In this document: one piece after another, positions 47,308-57,011 of the stretch
How the letters are laid out: each line of letters starts with the position of its first letter
Position numbering within the stretch: the stretch's first letter is position 1
Assembly (NCBI GenBank): GCA_944323755.1
Contig: CALUTR010000005.1
Coordinates: 1-64,000 of the forward strand
Reading direction: 5' to 3'
Source: an uncultured Helicobacteraceae bacterium
GTDB lineage: Bacteria > Campylobacterota > Campylobacteria > Campylobacterales > Helicobacteraceae
Length of the DNA: 64,000 nucleotides
The notes under the pieces: model-generated
Seen by the model: the letters and a program-made list of their open reading frames with translations, nothing else
Told to the model about the DNA's origin: nothing
Databases searched by the model: none
Made by a program: the position numbers and the translations under genes

Positions 47308-49112
47308 TACTGCTTTTTTGTCGGAAATGTAATATTTATAGTAATTTGAACACCACTTAAAAGCTCTCTTAATTTATCTACAGGGAATGATTTTATAATC
47401 TCTGTTAGATCTAAATTTGGATTGCTTAGTATATTTGGCGCAGCACTATTAGAATCACTATGAACATCAACTGGATTTTTTGTTAAAATCTCTTGTTTAT
47501 CCATAGCAGCTGGAATAGGTTCTATTGTATCTGTTAATAATTGATTATCTAGTGAAGATAAATCATCATCAAAATTAAAATCATTATCCATATTTGTCTC
47601 ATCAATAGCTTCACTTAACGCCTCTTGCGTAAGAGAATCTAATTCATTGTTTTCCATTTTAAATTCACTAGTATTTAAAGTATTATTTAGCCCCATATTT
47701 TGCGTATCTTCTAAGATTGTAGCCACTTCTTCTATATCGCTTTTATTTAGTATTTTTGGCTCAGCTGCTGTATGTTTTATATCTTCTTGAGGTTCTTCTT
47801 GTAATTTTAATAATGCTTCATCATCAAGATTATCCAACTCTTCATCACTTAGATTATCAACATCAAAATCATCATTAGAATCAACAAAATGGCTATCATC
47901 ACTTGATTTATTTTCTTCTAGTTGTTGAGATCTAAAATCCTCATCAAGTAAATTCAAGTCATCATCAAAACCAAAATCATCATTTTCATCAAGTTCATCA
48001 AATTTATTAACTCTATCAGTTTCACTGCTGCTATCAATGTGATTTATTGAGATGTTTTCATTATTTTCATTTATTTTGTGCTGAAGCAAATCATCATTAG
48101 TAATATCATTTAATGGCTGCCCGCTATGGCTTTGAGTTTGACTGGTAGAATCTTTTTTAGTATATATATCACCGCCGATAATACCTTTTGGCTTGTCTTT
48201 GTTTTGATTTTTCAAAAACTCATCTTGCAACGCAAAAATCGAACTAAAATCTATATCATCACCGCTTGCGTTATTAGATATATTAGATTGCGGCTCTAGC
48301 TCTATACTATGATCGCTATTATCATCTACTATTGTATTATCAACGATATCCTGCCCAAGATTATCACCAGAATCCAAGAAATCATTAGAATCACCAAATA
48401 TATTAGTAGAGTTAAATTCAATAGAATCTTGTGTTGAATTACTGTTATCATTACTATCAAAAGAATTAGATTCATCTAGTATATTAAAAGAACTATCATT
48501 TATAGAATCTACCAAATTTATAGAATTATCAGAATCTTCGTATGTGAATTTTACTTCTTCATTATTTTGATAATTTATTGAAGTAGAATCTTTAGTGCCA
48601 GATAAAAACTCATCATCATTATCGCTAAATTCAGATAAATCTATATTATTAATATTACTATTTACATCAGAAGCAATACCTGAATTATCCACTTCATCGA
48701 GTAAATCTATATTTTTTATTCCATTGTTTATATTGCTATCACCAAGAATAGAATCATCTTGCATTTCTGCTTCAAATGAAGAAAAACTCATATCACTGCG
48801 CTTCTCTTGCTTTAATACTGCATAAATATCTGTCGGCAAAAATGGCTTTTTTATGTAATTATCAAAGCCTGGAACCACATCAGAATCTTTTGACATTATG
48901 AGACAAAACTTTGTGGTTATCATTTTGTTTTTAATGCTTTGAAAGTTACCAGTATTTAATACACCATCATCTATAAAAATACAAGTATAATCTTCTTGAA
49001 TGGAAATTTCTTGAATAGAATTAGCAAAATCAAGAAGAATTGAAGCTTTTCTTGCAGCAATGCTAAAGATTTTTTTAACTGCTGCATTTGTATTAACAAG
49101 TAAAAATTTCAT
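47307..49112 (-). CDS. Acidic Asp/Asn/Ser-rich protein with receiver-like N-terminal domain (HP0322-like)
   Basis: The 601-residue protein has two parts. Residues 1-108 resemble a CheY-type receiver: beta strands MKFLLVNT, CIFIDD near 49-54 and FCLIMSK, then a KKPF motif near 88-91 where the conserved lysine would be. From about 115 to 540 it is a low-complexity acidic stretch dominated by Asp, Asn, Ser and Glu. It ends with a small folded segment (LTEIIKSFPVDKLRELLSG... VQITINITFPTKK). H. pylori HP0322 (poly E-rich protein) has the same position next to gmk. Function unknown; the N-terminal domain may bind partners without phosphotransfer. Confidence 0.7.
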   Translation of the reverse strand: MKFLLVNTNAAVKKIFSIAARKASILLDFANSIQEISIQEDYTCIFIDDGVLNTGNFQSIKNKMITTKFCLIMSKDSDVVPGFDNYIKKPFLPTDIYAVLKQEKRSDMSFSSFEAEMQDDSILGDSNINNGIKNIDLLDEVDNSGIASDVNSNINNIDLSEFSDNDDEFLSGTKDSTSINYQNNEEVKFTYEDSDNSINLVDSINDSSFNILDESNSFDSNDNSNSTQDSIEFNSTNIFGDSNDFLDSGDNLGQDIVDNTIVDDNSDHSIELEPQSNISNNASGDDIDFSSIFALQDEFLKNQNKDKPKGIIGGDIYTKKDSTSQTQSHSGQPLNDITNDDLLQHKINENNENISINHIDSSSETDRVNKFDELDENDDFGFDDDLNLLDEDFRSQQLEENKSSDDSHFVDSNDDFDVDNLSDEELDNLDDEALLKLQEEPQEDIKHTAAEPKILNKSDIEEVATILEDTQNMGLNNTLNTSEFKMENNELDSLTQEALSEAIDETNMDNDFNFDDDLSSLDNQLLTDTIEPIPAAMDKQEILTKNPVDVHSDSNSAAPNILSNPNLDLTEIIKSFPVDKLRELLSGVQITINITFPTKKQ

Positions 49113-49245
49113 TGATTCTCCAAACCAAACATAACTAGTAAATTATGGTGTGTATTCTACCAAAATCTTGAATACAATACTAATGCTCATATTTTAATAA
49201 ATAAACAAATTATACTAACATTATCAATATAATTCAATTACAAAA

Positions 49246-49251
49246 TATAAT
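49246..49251 (+). promoter_or_regulatory. -10 box (TATAAT) for nucT
   Basis: TATAAT lies 28 bases upstream of the nucT ATG in an A/T-rich divergent gap of 166 bases; AAAAAGGAAAC follows as ribosome site. Confidence 0.5.
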
Positions 49252-49278
49252 ATAAATATAAAAAGGAAACCAAAATCT

Positions 49279-49797
49279 ATGAGAAGCTTATTTTTAATCT
49301 TGATTTTGCAATGTTTTGCATTTGCAGATTCTATGTATTTTATGCCATATCAAGCTAAAGATGCGGTAAATGCACTAATAAAGGAAATAAGGCAGGCAAA
49401 GAAAGAGGTTAAAATAGCTATTTATAGTTTCACAAACAGAGAAATAAGCAAGGCAATCAGAGATGTAGCAAAAAAAGGTGTAAATTTCAAAATAATCTAT
49501 GATTATAAAAGTAATATTGATGATGATAAATCGACAATAGGATATCTAGCAAAATTAAAAAATGTAAATGTATGCACGCTAAAAGGAAGGCAATCAAACA
49601 ATGGTAAATATTATGGAATAATGCACAATAAACTAGCGATCATAGACAATAAAACGATAATTTTTGGCTCCGCAAATTGGTCAAAAAGTGCATTTGATAT
49701 AAATTACGAAATGTTATTAATTAGTCAAAATAAAGAATATATAGTAGATTCTGCAAAATATTTTGATCAGATGTTTAAAGAGTGCCAAGCATACTAA
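49279..49797 (+). CDS. nucT: Phospholipase D-family nuclease (NucT-like)
   Basis: The 172-residue precursor has a signal peptide (residues 1-17, ending AFADS) and a single HKD motif, HNKLAIID with H116, K118 and D123, followed by GSANWS. This fits small PLD-superfamily nucleases that act as dimers. H. pylori HP0323 (NucT) is a membrane-associated nuclease reported to degrade extracellular DNA for purine salvage. The gene is divergent from the acidic-protein gene, as in H. pylori. Confidence 0.88.
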   Translation: MRSLFLILILQCFAFADSMYFMPYQAKDAVNALIKEIRQAKKEVKIAIYSFTNREISKAIRDVAKKGVNFKIIYDYKSNIDDDKSTIGYLAKLKNVNVCTLKGRQSNNGKYYGIMHNKLAIIDNKTIIFGSANWSKSAFDINYEMLLISQNKEYIVDSAKYFDQMFKECQAY

Positions 49798-49863
49798 AAA
49801 TATTGCATTTTATGCTTTTTATTATAAAATACACTATTATATTTATCTAAGGGGATTAGAATT

Positions 49864-50124
49864 ATGGCAATGCCTAGTGTTCCAGAGTTATTAATTATTT
49901 TGGCGATTGTTGTTTTATTATTTGGTGCAAAAAAGATTCCAGATTTAGCAAAAGGCTTAGGAAGTGGCATTAAAAACTTCAAAAAAGCTGTAAAAGATGA
50001 TGAAGAGACAGAGGAATTCGCACAAAATAAAAATACAATCAATGCAAAAGAAGTGGAAAATAATCAAAACATAAAACAAAACGATACCATTATACAAGAA
50101 ACAGAAAATATAAAAAAAGCATAG
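49864..50124 (+). CDS. tatA: Twin-arginine translocase subunit TatA
   Basis: The 86-residue protein has a membrane helix at about 6-21, then the hinge and amphipathic segment [23 protein letters not shown] in outline (21-43), and a charged tail. TatA oligomers form the Tat export pore. GGGG precedes the ATG. argS starts 7 bases after its stop, so the two are co-transcribed. The other Tat genes are not in the window. Confidence 0.94.
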   Translation: MAMPSVPELLIILAIVVLLFGAKKIPDLAKGLGSGIKNFKKAVKDDEETEEFAQNKNTINAKEVENNQNIKQNDTIIQETENIKKA

Positions 50125-50131
50125 GGCGTTT

Positions 50132-51700
50132 ATGTATAAACACATAAAAAATTTATTAGATTCTACTATAAATGAAGATGTCATTTTAGAAATTCCAAAA
50201 AATTCAAAAATGGGGCACTTCTCTACGCCAATAGCGATGATGTTGGCAAAAAAACAAAACAAAAATCCAAATGAAATAGCAGGTGATATTAAAAAAAAAT
50301 TAGAATCTCTATATGAATTCAAAGCCATAAACATAGTAAATGGCTTCATCAATCTTGAATTAAGCGATGATTTTCTATCAAAAAGTGCAAAAGATGCAAT
50401 ATCAAATCCAAATAATTTCGCAAAAAACAATCACAACAAAAAAATACTACTTGAGTTTGTAAGCGCTAATCCAACAGGACCGCTTCACATAGGACACGCA
50501 AGAGGAGCAATATTTGGTGATACTTTAGCTAGAGTTGCGACACATCTAGGATATGACATAAAAAGAGAATACTACATTAATGATGCTGGCAGTCAAATTG
50601 ATATGTTAGGTAATTCTATACTTTTAGCAGGAAGAGAAATATTAGGCTTTCAAGTTGAATATCCAGAGGAGTTTTATCGTGGAGATTATATTGTAGATAT
50701 AGCAAGAGATACGATAGATTCTCTTGGAAAGCAGGTATTTATAGATTCTGATATAGATACTATTTCGCAGTTTGGCATGAAAGCAACACTTTCATTAATA
50801 AAATCAACACTAAAAGATGCAAAAATATCGTTTGATTATTTTGTAAGCGAAAAATCACTCATAAATGAATTAGATGGGGTATTAAAAAAGCTAAAAGAAA
50901 ATAATGCTATCTATACAAAAGACTCCAAAGTATGGCTAAAATCAAGCCTAAATGGCGATGAGAAAGATAGAGTTATAATAAGAGATAACAACGAGCCGAC
51001 ATATCTAGCAGGTGATATCATATATCACGATAATAAATTCAAACGCCAATATGATTCATATATAAATATATGGGGTGCAGATCATCACGGCTATATAGCA
51101 AGGATTAAATCTAGTATTGATTTTTTGGGATATGAAAGTGCAAAACTTGATGTGATACTATCACAAATGGTAAGCCTATTAAAAGGTGGGAAACCTTATA
51201 AAATGAGCAAGAGAGCTGGGAATTTTATATTAATGCAAGATGTGATAGATGATATAGGTATCGATGCACTTAGATTTATATTTGTAAGTAAAAAAGCAGA
51301 TACGCACTTAGAGTTTGATGTTGATGTGCTAAAAAATGAAGATTCCAATAACCCGATCTATTATATCAATTATGCAAACGCTAGAATCCATACAATACTA
51401 CAAAAAAGTAATGCAGAAATCTCATATGATTTTAGCAATTTAGATTCTATGTGGAAAGAGCTGCTAATCAGTGCATTATTATTGCAAAAAGTGCTAGAAA
51501 ACTCATTTGATGAATATGCTATACAAAAATTACCCGAGTATTTAAAAAATCTAGCCTCAAAATTGCATTTCTGTTATAACGCATCAAAGATACTAAACAA
51601 CCCAAATGAAGGTAGTATACTTTGCATACTAAAAGTAGTATCTATATCAATTACAACAGGATTAAGCTTAATGGGAATTCAAGCAAAAACAAAGATGTAA
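50132..51700 (+). CDS. argS: Arginyl-tRNA synthetase ArgS
   Basis: The 522-residue class I synthetase has the HIGH motif in NPTGPLHIGHARG near 114-126 and KMSKR near 353-357. It also has the N-terminal Add-1 domain and a C-terminal anticodon-binding helical domain. Its length is near that of H. pylori ArgS (541). It is followed by gpsA 19 bases downstream. Confidence 0.95.
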   Translation: MYKHIKNLLDSTINEDVILEIPKNSKMGHFSTPIAMMLAKKQNKNPNEIAGDIKKKLESLYEFKAINIVNGFINLELSDDFLSKSAKDAISNPNNFAKNNHNKKILLEFVSANPTGPLHIGHARGAIFGDTLARVATHLGYDIKREYYINDAGSQIDMLGNSILLAGREILGFQVEYPEEFYRGDYIVDIARDTIDSLGKQVFIDSDIDTISQFGMKATLSLIKSTLKDAKISFDYFVSEKSLINELDGVLKKLKENNAIYTKDSKVWLKSSLNGDEKDRVIIRDNNEPTYLAGDIIYHDNKFKRQYDSYINIWGADHHGYIARIKSSIDFLGYESAKLDVILSQMVSLLKGGKPYKMSKRAGNFILMQDVIDDIGIDALRFIFVSKKADTHLEFDVDVLKNEDSNNPIYYINYANARIHTILQKSNAEISYDFSNLDSMWKELLISALLLQKVLENSFDEYAIQKLPEYLKNLASKLHFCYNASKILNNPNEGSILCILKVVSISITTGLSLMGIQAKTKM

Positions 51701-51719
51701 CAGGTGGCAATTAACAATA

Positions 51720-52649
51720 ATGAATGAAAAAATAGATATAGCAGTAATTGGGGGAGGCGTTTGGGGGAAAGCGCTTGCATTTTGTTTTAGCCAGAAGAAC
51801 AATGTTGGCATCGCATCAAGAAGAGAATTAAAATTCCTAAATACATACTACTCACATAAAGTAACACAAATAGATCTAAAAGATGCCCTAAAATGCAAAT
51901 ACATAATCATTGCGATTAAAAGTCAAGCTATACGAGAGTGGCTACAAAATATAGAATTTGAAAAAGATTCTATTGTTATTGTCGCATCAAAAGGTATTGA
52001 AGTAGATAGCGGTGCATTCATAAGTGATATTTTTAAAGAATATTTCCCGAATCTAAAAGTCGGATACCTAATGGGGCCATCATTTGCAAAAGAAGTATTA
52101 GAAGGTATGCCTTGTGCACTAAATATCCACACAGAATCTAACATAGAAAGCGTTGGGGCGATTTTTCCTAATTTTATGAAAATATACTTCAACAATGATA
52201 TTATCGGCGGTGAAGTTGCTGGTGCATATAAAAATATTATTGCAATTGCAGGCGGGATTAACGATGGATTGAATCTAGGAAATAACGCAAAAGCATCTAT
52301 ACTTGCAAGAGGATTAGTAGAAATGTGTAGATTTGGTATGTATTTTGGTGCAAAAGAATCAACATTTATAGGACTAAGCGGTGCTGGAGATTTATTCTTA
52401 ACTGCAAACTCATTATTATCACGAAATTATCGAGTAGGAAACGCACTTGCAAAAAATAAGCCATTAAAAAATATCTTAGATGAGCTAGGAGAGATTGCAG
52501 AGGGCGTATTAAGCACGCAAGCAGTCGTGAAACTCGCAACAAAACACAATATCTACACGCCAATAGCAAATCAAGTATATCAAATTATCAATGGAAAATC
52601 ACCACGCGATAGCGCAAGAGAGCTTATTGGAAATAATTTTGAATTCTAA
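51720..52649 (+). CDS. gpsA: Glycerol-3-phosphate dehydrogenase [NAD(P)+] GpsA
   Basis: GpsA makes sn-glycerol-3-phosphate for phospholipids. The 309-residue protein shows the Rossmann motif IGGGVWGKALA (10-20) and LMGPSFAKEVLEGMPCAL near 118-135. The catalytic segment GAYKNIIAIAGGINDGLNLG lies near 166-185 with K169, and GLSGAGDLFLT near 219-229. The 3' end overlaps the convergent fucosyltransferase gene by 4 bases. Confidence 0.95.
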   Translation: MNEKIDIAVIGGGVWGKALAFCFSQKNNVGIASRRELKFLNTYYSHKVTQIDLKDALKCKYIIIAIKSQAIREWLQNIEFEKDSIVIVASKGIEVDSGAFISDIFKEYFPNLKVGYLMGPSFAKEVLEGMPCALNIHTESNIESVGAIFPNFMKIYFNNDIIGGEVAGAYKNIIAIAGGINDGLNLGNNAKASILARGLVEMCRFGMYFGAKESTFIGLSGAGDLFLTANSLLSRNYRVGNALAKNKPLKNILDELGEIAEGVLSTQAVVKLATKHNIYTPIANQVYQIINGKSPRDSARELIGNNFEF

Positions 52650-53758
52650 GACAAATCTCTTAATTTATTTTTACTCTCACCATTGGTAATAATCTTTAAA
52701 AAACCATAATACAAAACACAATACCAATATTTCAAAATATATTTCAAAGGTCGCTTATATTTAGGCACTAAAATATCTTTTTTTGCATCATTATGGTGTG
52801 TTTTTGCATCAGTGATGATAATTTTAGCTAAAGAATGAAGCATAGAATACTCGCTAAGGACGATTTTTCTAGCCTCTAACAATGCATTAAAGTTTTTCTC
52901 ATAAAAATCAGAATCTAAAATATCTTCAATAATTTTTATAGAACTCTCTAAATCATAAATATCAATTTTTATAAATGAATTTTTAGGAAAATATTTATCA
53001 GCATTGCCTGCACCAAAATAAATTGGAATGCTATATCCAAGATAAGCGTCCATTATCTTTTCGCTTACATAGTCATTTTGTGCGTTATTTTCTATAGCAA
53101 TAGTATATTTATATGGCAAGATTCCATCTTTTTTTTCTTTTAACTCACATTCAGTTTTATTACCAAAGAAATCAATTCTATGTCCAATTCTTGATTTTTT
53201 AAGAGCTTTAACAAACTTTATTCTATCTAGATGACCATAGAAAGCTTTTTTATCAAAACTAGCTATACAAGATATATCTTTTGTTTTAACTGGAGCAGGA
53301 AGTGTGCATAAATTTTTATAATCAATATCACCAAATAAAAAATAAAGTGCTGGATGATGCTTAATAAATACCGTATTATCAGCTATAAAGGTTTTAGGAT
53401 CTACAGAAATTAAGTTTTTGTGATCAAATAATCCATCATTAAAAGCAAGAACGATATCACAAAATGAATAATATCTCTCGCTAATAGCCCATTCATTTTT
53501 AAATGGGATTGCATATTGTTTAGATTCTCTTATGTATGGCTCTTGTTGTAATGCAATAATTCTCTTTGTTTTTACAATAGTGTTTTTATTAACTTTATTA
53601 AGCACTACAACATAATCACAATTTACATCATCGCAAACTTGAAATTCTAGCTCAAAGTCATCAATACATACCTTACAGTCATTATTTGGCGATAATCTTT
53701 TTAATAAACCTTCTACCCCCCCCCTATAATCACTCAATACACAAACTTTTAATTTCAT
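52646..53758 (-). CDS. Alpha-1,3-fucosyltransferase (GT10), phase-variable
   Basis: The 370-residue protein carries the GT10 signature near 220-250, YTIAIENNAQNDYVSEKI followed by GYSIPIYFGAGNADKYFP, which binds GDP-fucose. H. pylori FutA/FutB use this fold to build Lewis antigens on LPS. A G9 tract on the coding strand (C9 at 53716-53724) encodes Arg-Gly-Gly-Val at residues 12-15; the frame is open here, so the gene is ON. Frameshifts would stop translation soon after the start. The heptad-repeat tail of FutA is not obvious. Acceptor specificity is not predictable. Confidence 0.85.
   Translation of the reverse strand: MKLKVCVLSDYRGGVEGLLKRLSPNNDCKVCIDDFELEFQVCDDVNCDYVVVLNKVNKNTIVKTKRIIALQQEPYIRESKQYAIPFKNEWAISERYYSFCDIVLAFNDGLFDHKNLISVDPKTFIADNTVFIKHHPALYFLFGDIDYKNLCTLPAPVKTKDISCIASFDKKAFYGHLDRIKFVKALKKSRIGHRIDFFGNKTECELKEKKDGILPYKYTIAIENNAQNDYVSEKIMDAYLGYSIPIYFGAGNADKYFPKNSFIKIDIYDLESSIKIIEDILDSDFYEKNFNALLEARKIVLSEYSMLHSLAKIIITDAKTHHNDAKKDILVPKYKRPLKYILKYWYCVLYYGFLKIITNGESKNKLRDLS
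53716..53724 (-). repeat. C9/G9 homopolymer near the fucosyltransferase start
   Basis: Nine consecutive C on the + strand (G on the coding strand) begin 33 bases inside the gene. In H. pylori futA and futB, poly-C tracts at the same relative place mediate slipped-strand switching. Confidence 0.9.
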
Positions 53759-53829
53759 TCAAACTCCAAAATATAGACTAAAAATAAACTAACATAATAA
53801 CAAAATACTATAAACAACACATAAGGAAA

Positions 53830-54186
53830 AAATTATGGAAATCAAAAGAAAAAATTAAAAATATCACTGAGATTAGTGATATAAATAATGAAATAAACAA
53901 AGCAAAAGAAGTAAATAAATAAAGCATAGAATAATAAAATAGCTAAATCTAATACGACCTATATGTTTTAGCAATCTAAAAAGATTTGGTGGTAGCAATG
54001 ATGGTGGATACAATGGCAGAATCTTTTATAACAATGGACTACCACTAAGCGATACAATATAGATATCACATATCAATAAAGAACTCGTAAAATCATATAA
54101 ATATAAAAGTGGATTTGCTAATTTGCTATAGCTAGATTCTCCAAATATCGGTGCTTTTCCTAATACCCCTATCATATTTCAAGAGA
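53830..54186 (+). pseudogene. Decayed coding stretch between the fucosyltransferase and prmC genes
   Basis: About 425 bases hold no intact gene. After AAGGAAAAAATT, ATG 53835 opens MEIKRK, and KIKNITEISDINNEINKAKE follows only in a shifted frame. From about 53960 another frame reads CFSNLKRFGGSNDGGYNGRI and then FYNNGLPLSDTI before a stop; it continues as SHINKELVKSYKYKSGFANL and, after a second stop, LDSPNIGAFPNTPIIFQEI. This looks like a small gene and the remains of a larger one broken by stops. The FGGSNDGGY block recalls SAM methyltransferases of the FkbM type, but that is a guess. Confidence 0.4.
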
Positions 54187-55002
54187 TTAATATTTTTGTG
54201 CGATAAAGCCTCGCACAAACTTTGAATAATCCCTATAAAAGCTAACCTCATCATAATGCGCCATATAATCTTTTAGATATTCTTGATCATAACCTATCTC
54301 GCAACATAAAAACTTTGCATTAAGATTGATTATATCTATCAATATTTCATCACCTTTTTCTCCACCAAATAGTGCGTCTTTTGGCTCAAAGTGTAAATTT
54401 GGTGGAATCTTATATGAATTTTTAATGTATGGAGGATTTGATATAACACAATCATCTTTACTTCTATCTAAACCATCAAGTAAATTCCCTTTGACAAGCT
54501 GGATTCTACTATGTAGTGAGCTATCAAGTATAGATTTTAATTTGATATTTTTTTCCGCGACCTCTAATGCCCTACTTGATTTATCTATGGCAACAACCTC
54601 CAAATCCTTATGAAGCAAACAAAGCATTATGCTAACAACACCACTCCCAACGCCTATTTCAAAAATTTTTTTGATATTGTTTTGTGTAACTAATTTAGAT
54701 GCATAATCAACAAGCAATTCCGTCTCTGGTCTTGGTATTAATGCGCCTTCATCTATGTAAAAATACTGCGAATAGAAACTAACCTTATTTATGATATACT
54801 CTATTGGATAGCCACTATTAAGCTTAGCAACATATTGCAACAATAACTCAAAATCACTATCTAAAATTTCAAAATCACCATTTGTATGCAAAAAGATTCT
54901 CTCTTGCTTTAAAATATAACTTAAGAGAATCTCGCATTCTAGCAACCCTCGTGGATTGTTATTTTTTTGCTTTGCTAGATTGATTGCATCTTTAATTTTC
55001 AT
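54187..55002 (-). CDS. prmC: Release factor glutamine methyltransferase PrmC
   Basis: PrmC methylates the GGQ glutamine of RF1 and RF2. The 271-residue protein has the SAM motif EIGVGSGVVSI at about 115-125 and the catalytic NPPY at 189-192, with the N-terminal helical domain and the RPETELLVDYA segment (91-101). The start overlaps the preceding M48 gene by 11 bases. Confidence 0.95.
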   Translation of the reverse strand: MKIKDAINLAKQKNNNPRGLLECEILLSYILKQERIFLHTNGDFEILDSDFELLLQYVAKLNSGYPIEYIINKVSFYSQYFYIDEGALIPRPETELLVDYASKLVTQNNIKKIFEIGVGSGVVSIMLCLLHKDLEVVAIDKSSRALEVAEKNIKLKSILDSSLHSRIQLVKGNLLDGLDRSKDDCVISNPPYIKNSYKIPPNLHFEPKDALFGGEKGDEILIDIINLNAKFLCCEIGYDQEYLKDYMAHYDEVSFYRDYSKFVRGFIAQKY

Positions 55003-56179
55003 TAAATTTATAGTTTAATGCTTTCAATCTATCAAGCAATGGAGGATGCGACATATAAAAAAATACATATATTCTATGCGAATAAGGAAATGCTTTATTT
55101 TCATTAATAAGCTTTACAAGTGCACTTCCTAAATCATCTGCATTTGTAAGTGATGAGCCGAATTTATCAGCTTTATACTCCGCTTTTCTGCTAAAATAAT
55201 TAATAATAGGCAAAAAATAAAATGATATTAACGATGAGATTAATATAAGAACACAAATTATACTTGCAGCATTTTTTGTAAACCCATCAAAAATTATATC
55301 AGGCAAATTACCTGCAACACAAAATAAACTAAACAATACCACAGCCATAATACATATATTTTTAATCAAATCTTTGTGTTTAAAATGAGCCAACTCATGC
55401 CCTAAAATAGCAAGCAATTCATTTTGTGTAACTTTTGATAATAATGTATCAAATAATACCACCCTCTTACTTTTTCCAAGACCACCAAAATAAGCATTCA
55501 GCCTGCCATCTCTTCTGCTTGCATCCATAACAAAGATCCCATTTGCTTTAAACCCAACACTATCCATCATATCTACAATCTTTGATTTTAGATTCTCATC
55601 ATCAAGCGGAGTAAATTTATTAAAAAGTGGAGCAATGATAGTTGGGTAAATTAAATTTATTAATACCACAATTAAAAATATCAAAATAAAGCCAAAAATC
55701 CACCAATTAGTAAAATTATTAATAAAATAAATTAAGACAAAAGATATTAATGAAGAAAAAATCACAAGCATAACAAATGATTTGATAGTATCGACAATAT
55801 AGAGCCTAATTGTAGTTTTGCTAAAACCAAAACTTTTATCAATAACAAGTGTTTTATATGCAGAAAGTGGCAGCATTAAAATAGAATTAAAAATCAAAAA
55901 CAAAACTACATATAAAGTCTCATTAATAAGCCCTCTGCCAAAGATTTCCTGCAAAGCATAAAAACCAAAATTCACCCAAAATACAAAAATAATTGTGCTA
56001 AAAATAGCCTCTAAAATATTAAAATATTGACTAATAATGGCATAGTCTTTAGCAATATTAAAATCCATAGCATCTAAAATTACAACTTTATTACTTGCCT
56101 TAATATGCTTAATTTGAAGTGCAGCTATCAAACAAACTGGTATCATATAAAGCACTATAAATATTACACCAATTAACAT
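54992..56179 (-). CDS. M48 family metallopeptidase (Ste24/CAAX-protease type)
   Basis: The 395-residue inner-membrane protease has several N-terminal helices (1-180) and the zinc motif HELAH with H261, E262 and H265, followed by AEYKADKFGSSL near 330-341 with the third zinc ligand Glu. The layout resembles Ste24-type proteases rather than short HtpX. Likely role is turnover of membrane proteins. It follows lgt by 10 bases. Confidence 0.88.
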   Translation of the reverse strand: MLIGVIFIVLYMIPVCLIAALQIKHIKASNKVVILDAMDFNIAKDYAIISQYFNILEAIFSTIIFVFWVNFGFYALQEIFGRGLINETLYVVLFLIFNSILMLPLSAYKTLVIDKSFGFSKTTIRLYIVDTIKSFVMLVIFSSLISFVLIYFINNFTNWWIFGFILIFLIVVLINLIYPTIIAPLFNKFTPLDDENLKSKIVDMMDSVGFKANGIFVMDASRRDGRLNAYFGGLGKSKRVVLFDTLLSKVTQNELLAILGHELAHFKHKDLIKNICIMAVVLFSLFCVAGNLPDIIFDGFTKNAASIICVLILISSLISFYFLPIINYFSRKAEYKADKFGSSLTNADDLGSALVKLINENKAFPYSHRIYVFFYMSHPPLLDRLKALNYKFNEN

Positions 56180-56189
56180 TCTAAACCTC

Positions 56190-57011
56190 TTATAATTGCT
56201 GTTTTTTGATCATTTTTTTGTGAATAAAAACCAAAAATATTATTGATATCATAAGTGTAATTATAGATAATATTTGCCCCATTGAGATTCCATAAAAATA
56301 TCCAATTTGAGAATCTGCCTCTCTAAAAAACTCCACAACAAACCTAGCAATAGAATAAAAAAGCAAATAAAATCCTATTAATTCGCCCTGATACTTGAGT
56401 TTGCGTCTAATAAAAAATAAAATCACAAAAATACAAAACCCTTCTAAAAATGCCTCATACAACTGACTTGGGTGCACAAGTTTGTCATTTACTAAGATTC
56501 CAATTGAAAGATCCGTTTCCCTGCCAACTAATTCTTGATTTAAAAAATTACCAATCCTTCCTAAAATATATCCAAGAGGCAGTGCAATAGCAGTAGAATC
56601 CATCAAAAGCAATACAGATTTTTTATATCGTTTCGCATACAAATACGCCCCAAGGATAAAACCAAAAACAGCTCCGTGATAACTCATACCACTAATACCG
56701 ACAAATTTACCATTTACAAATGGATTAAACATCTCCCAAGGACGCAACAGATAATACATTGTATTTGTATCATATATTACGATGTATCCTATCCTAGCAC
56801 CTAAAATCACCCCAATTTCAACATAAATAAAAAACATATCTAATTCGTTATTATTAATTGGATATTTATCTTTATTTATAAAGTATTTCACAGCCAAAAA
56901 AGCAACTATCAAAGCTGATGCATAGCAGATTCCATACCAATACACATTAATGCTAAAAATATTAATTGCAACGCGATCAATGTGCTGATATATAAGATTC
57001 CAGTTATTCAT
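56190..57011 (-). CDS. lgt: Prolipoprotein diacylglyceryl transferase Lgt
   Basis: Lgt transfers diacylglyceryl from phosphatidylglycerol to the lipobox Cys. The 273-residue protein has about seven membrane helices, the HGAVFGF motif near 115-121 and the Lgt signature GRIGNFLNQELVGR near 149-162. The ATG overlaps the STAS-like gene stop by 8 bases. Its substrates would include the lipoprotein encoded at 28.5 kb. Confidence 0.95.
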   Translation of the reverse strand: MNNWNLIYQHIDRVAINIFSINVYWYGICYASALIVAFLAVKYFINKDKYPINNNELDMFFIYVEIGVILGARIGYIVIYDTNTMYYLLRPWEMFNPFVNGKFVGISGMSYHGAVFGFILGAYLYAKRYKKSVLLLMDSTAIALPLGYILGRIGNFLNQELVGRETDLSIGILVNDKLVHPSQLYEAFLEGFCIFVILFFIRRKLKYQGELIGFYLLFYSIARFVVEFFREADSQIGYFYGISMGQILSIITLMISIIFLVFIHKKMIKKQQL

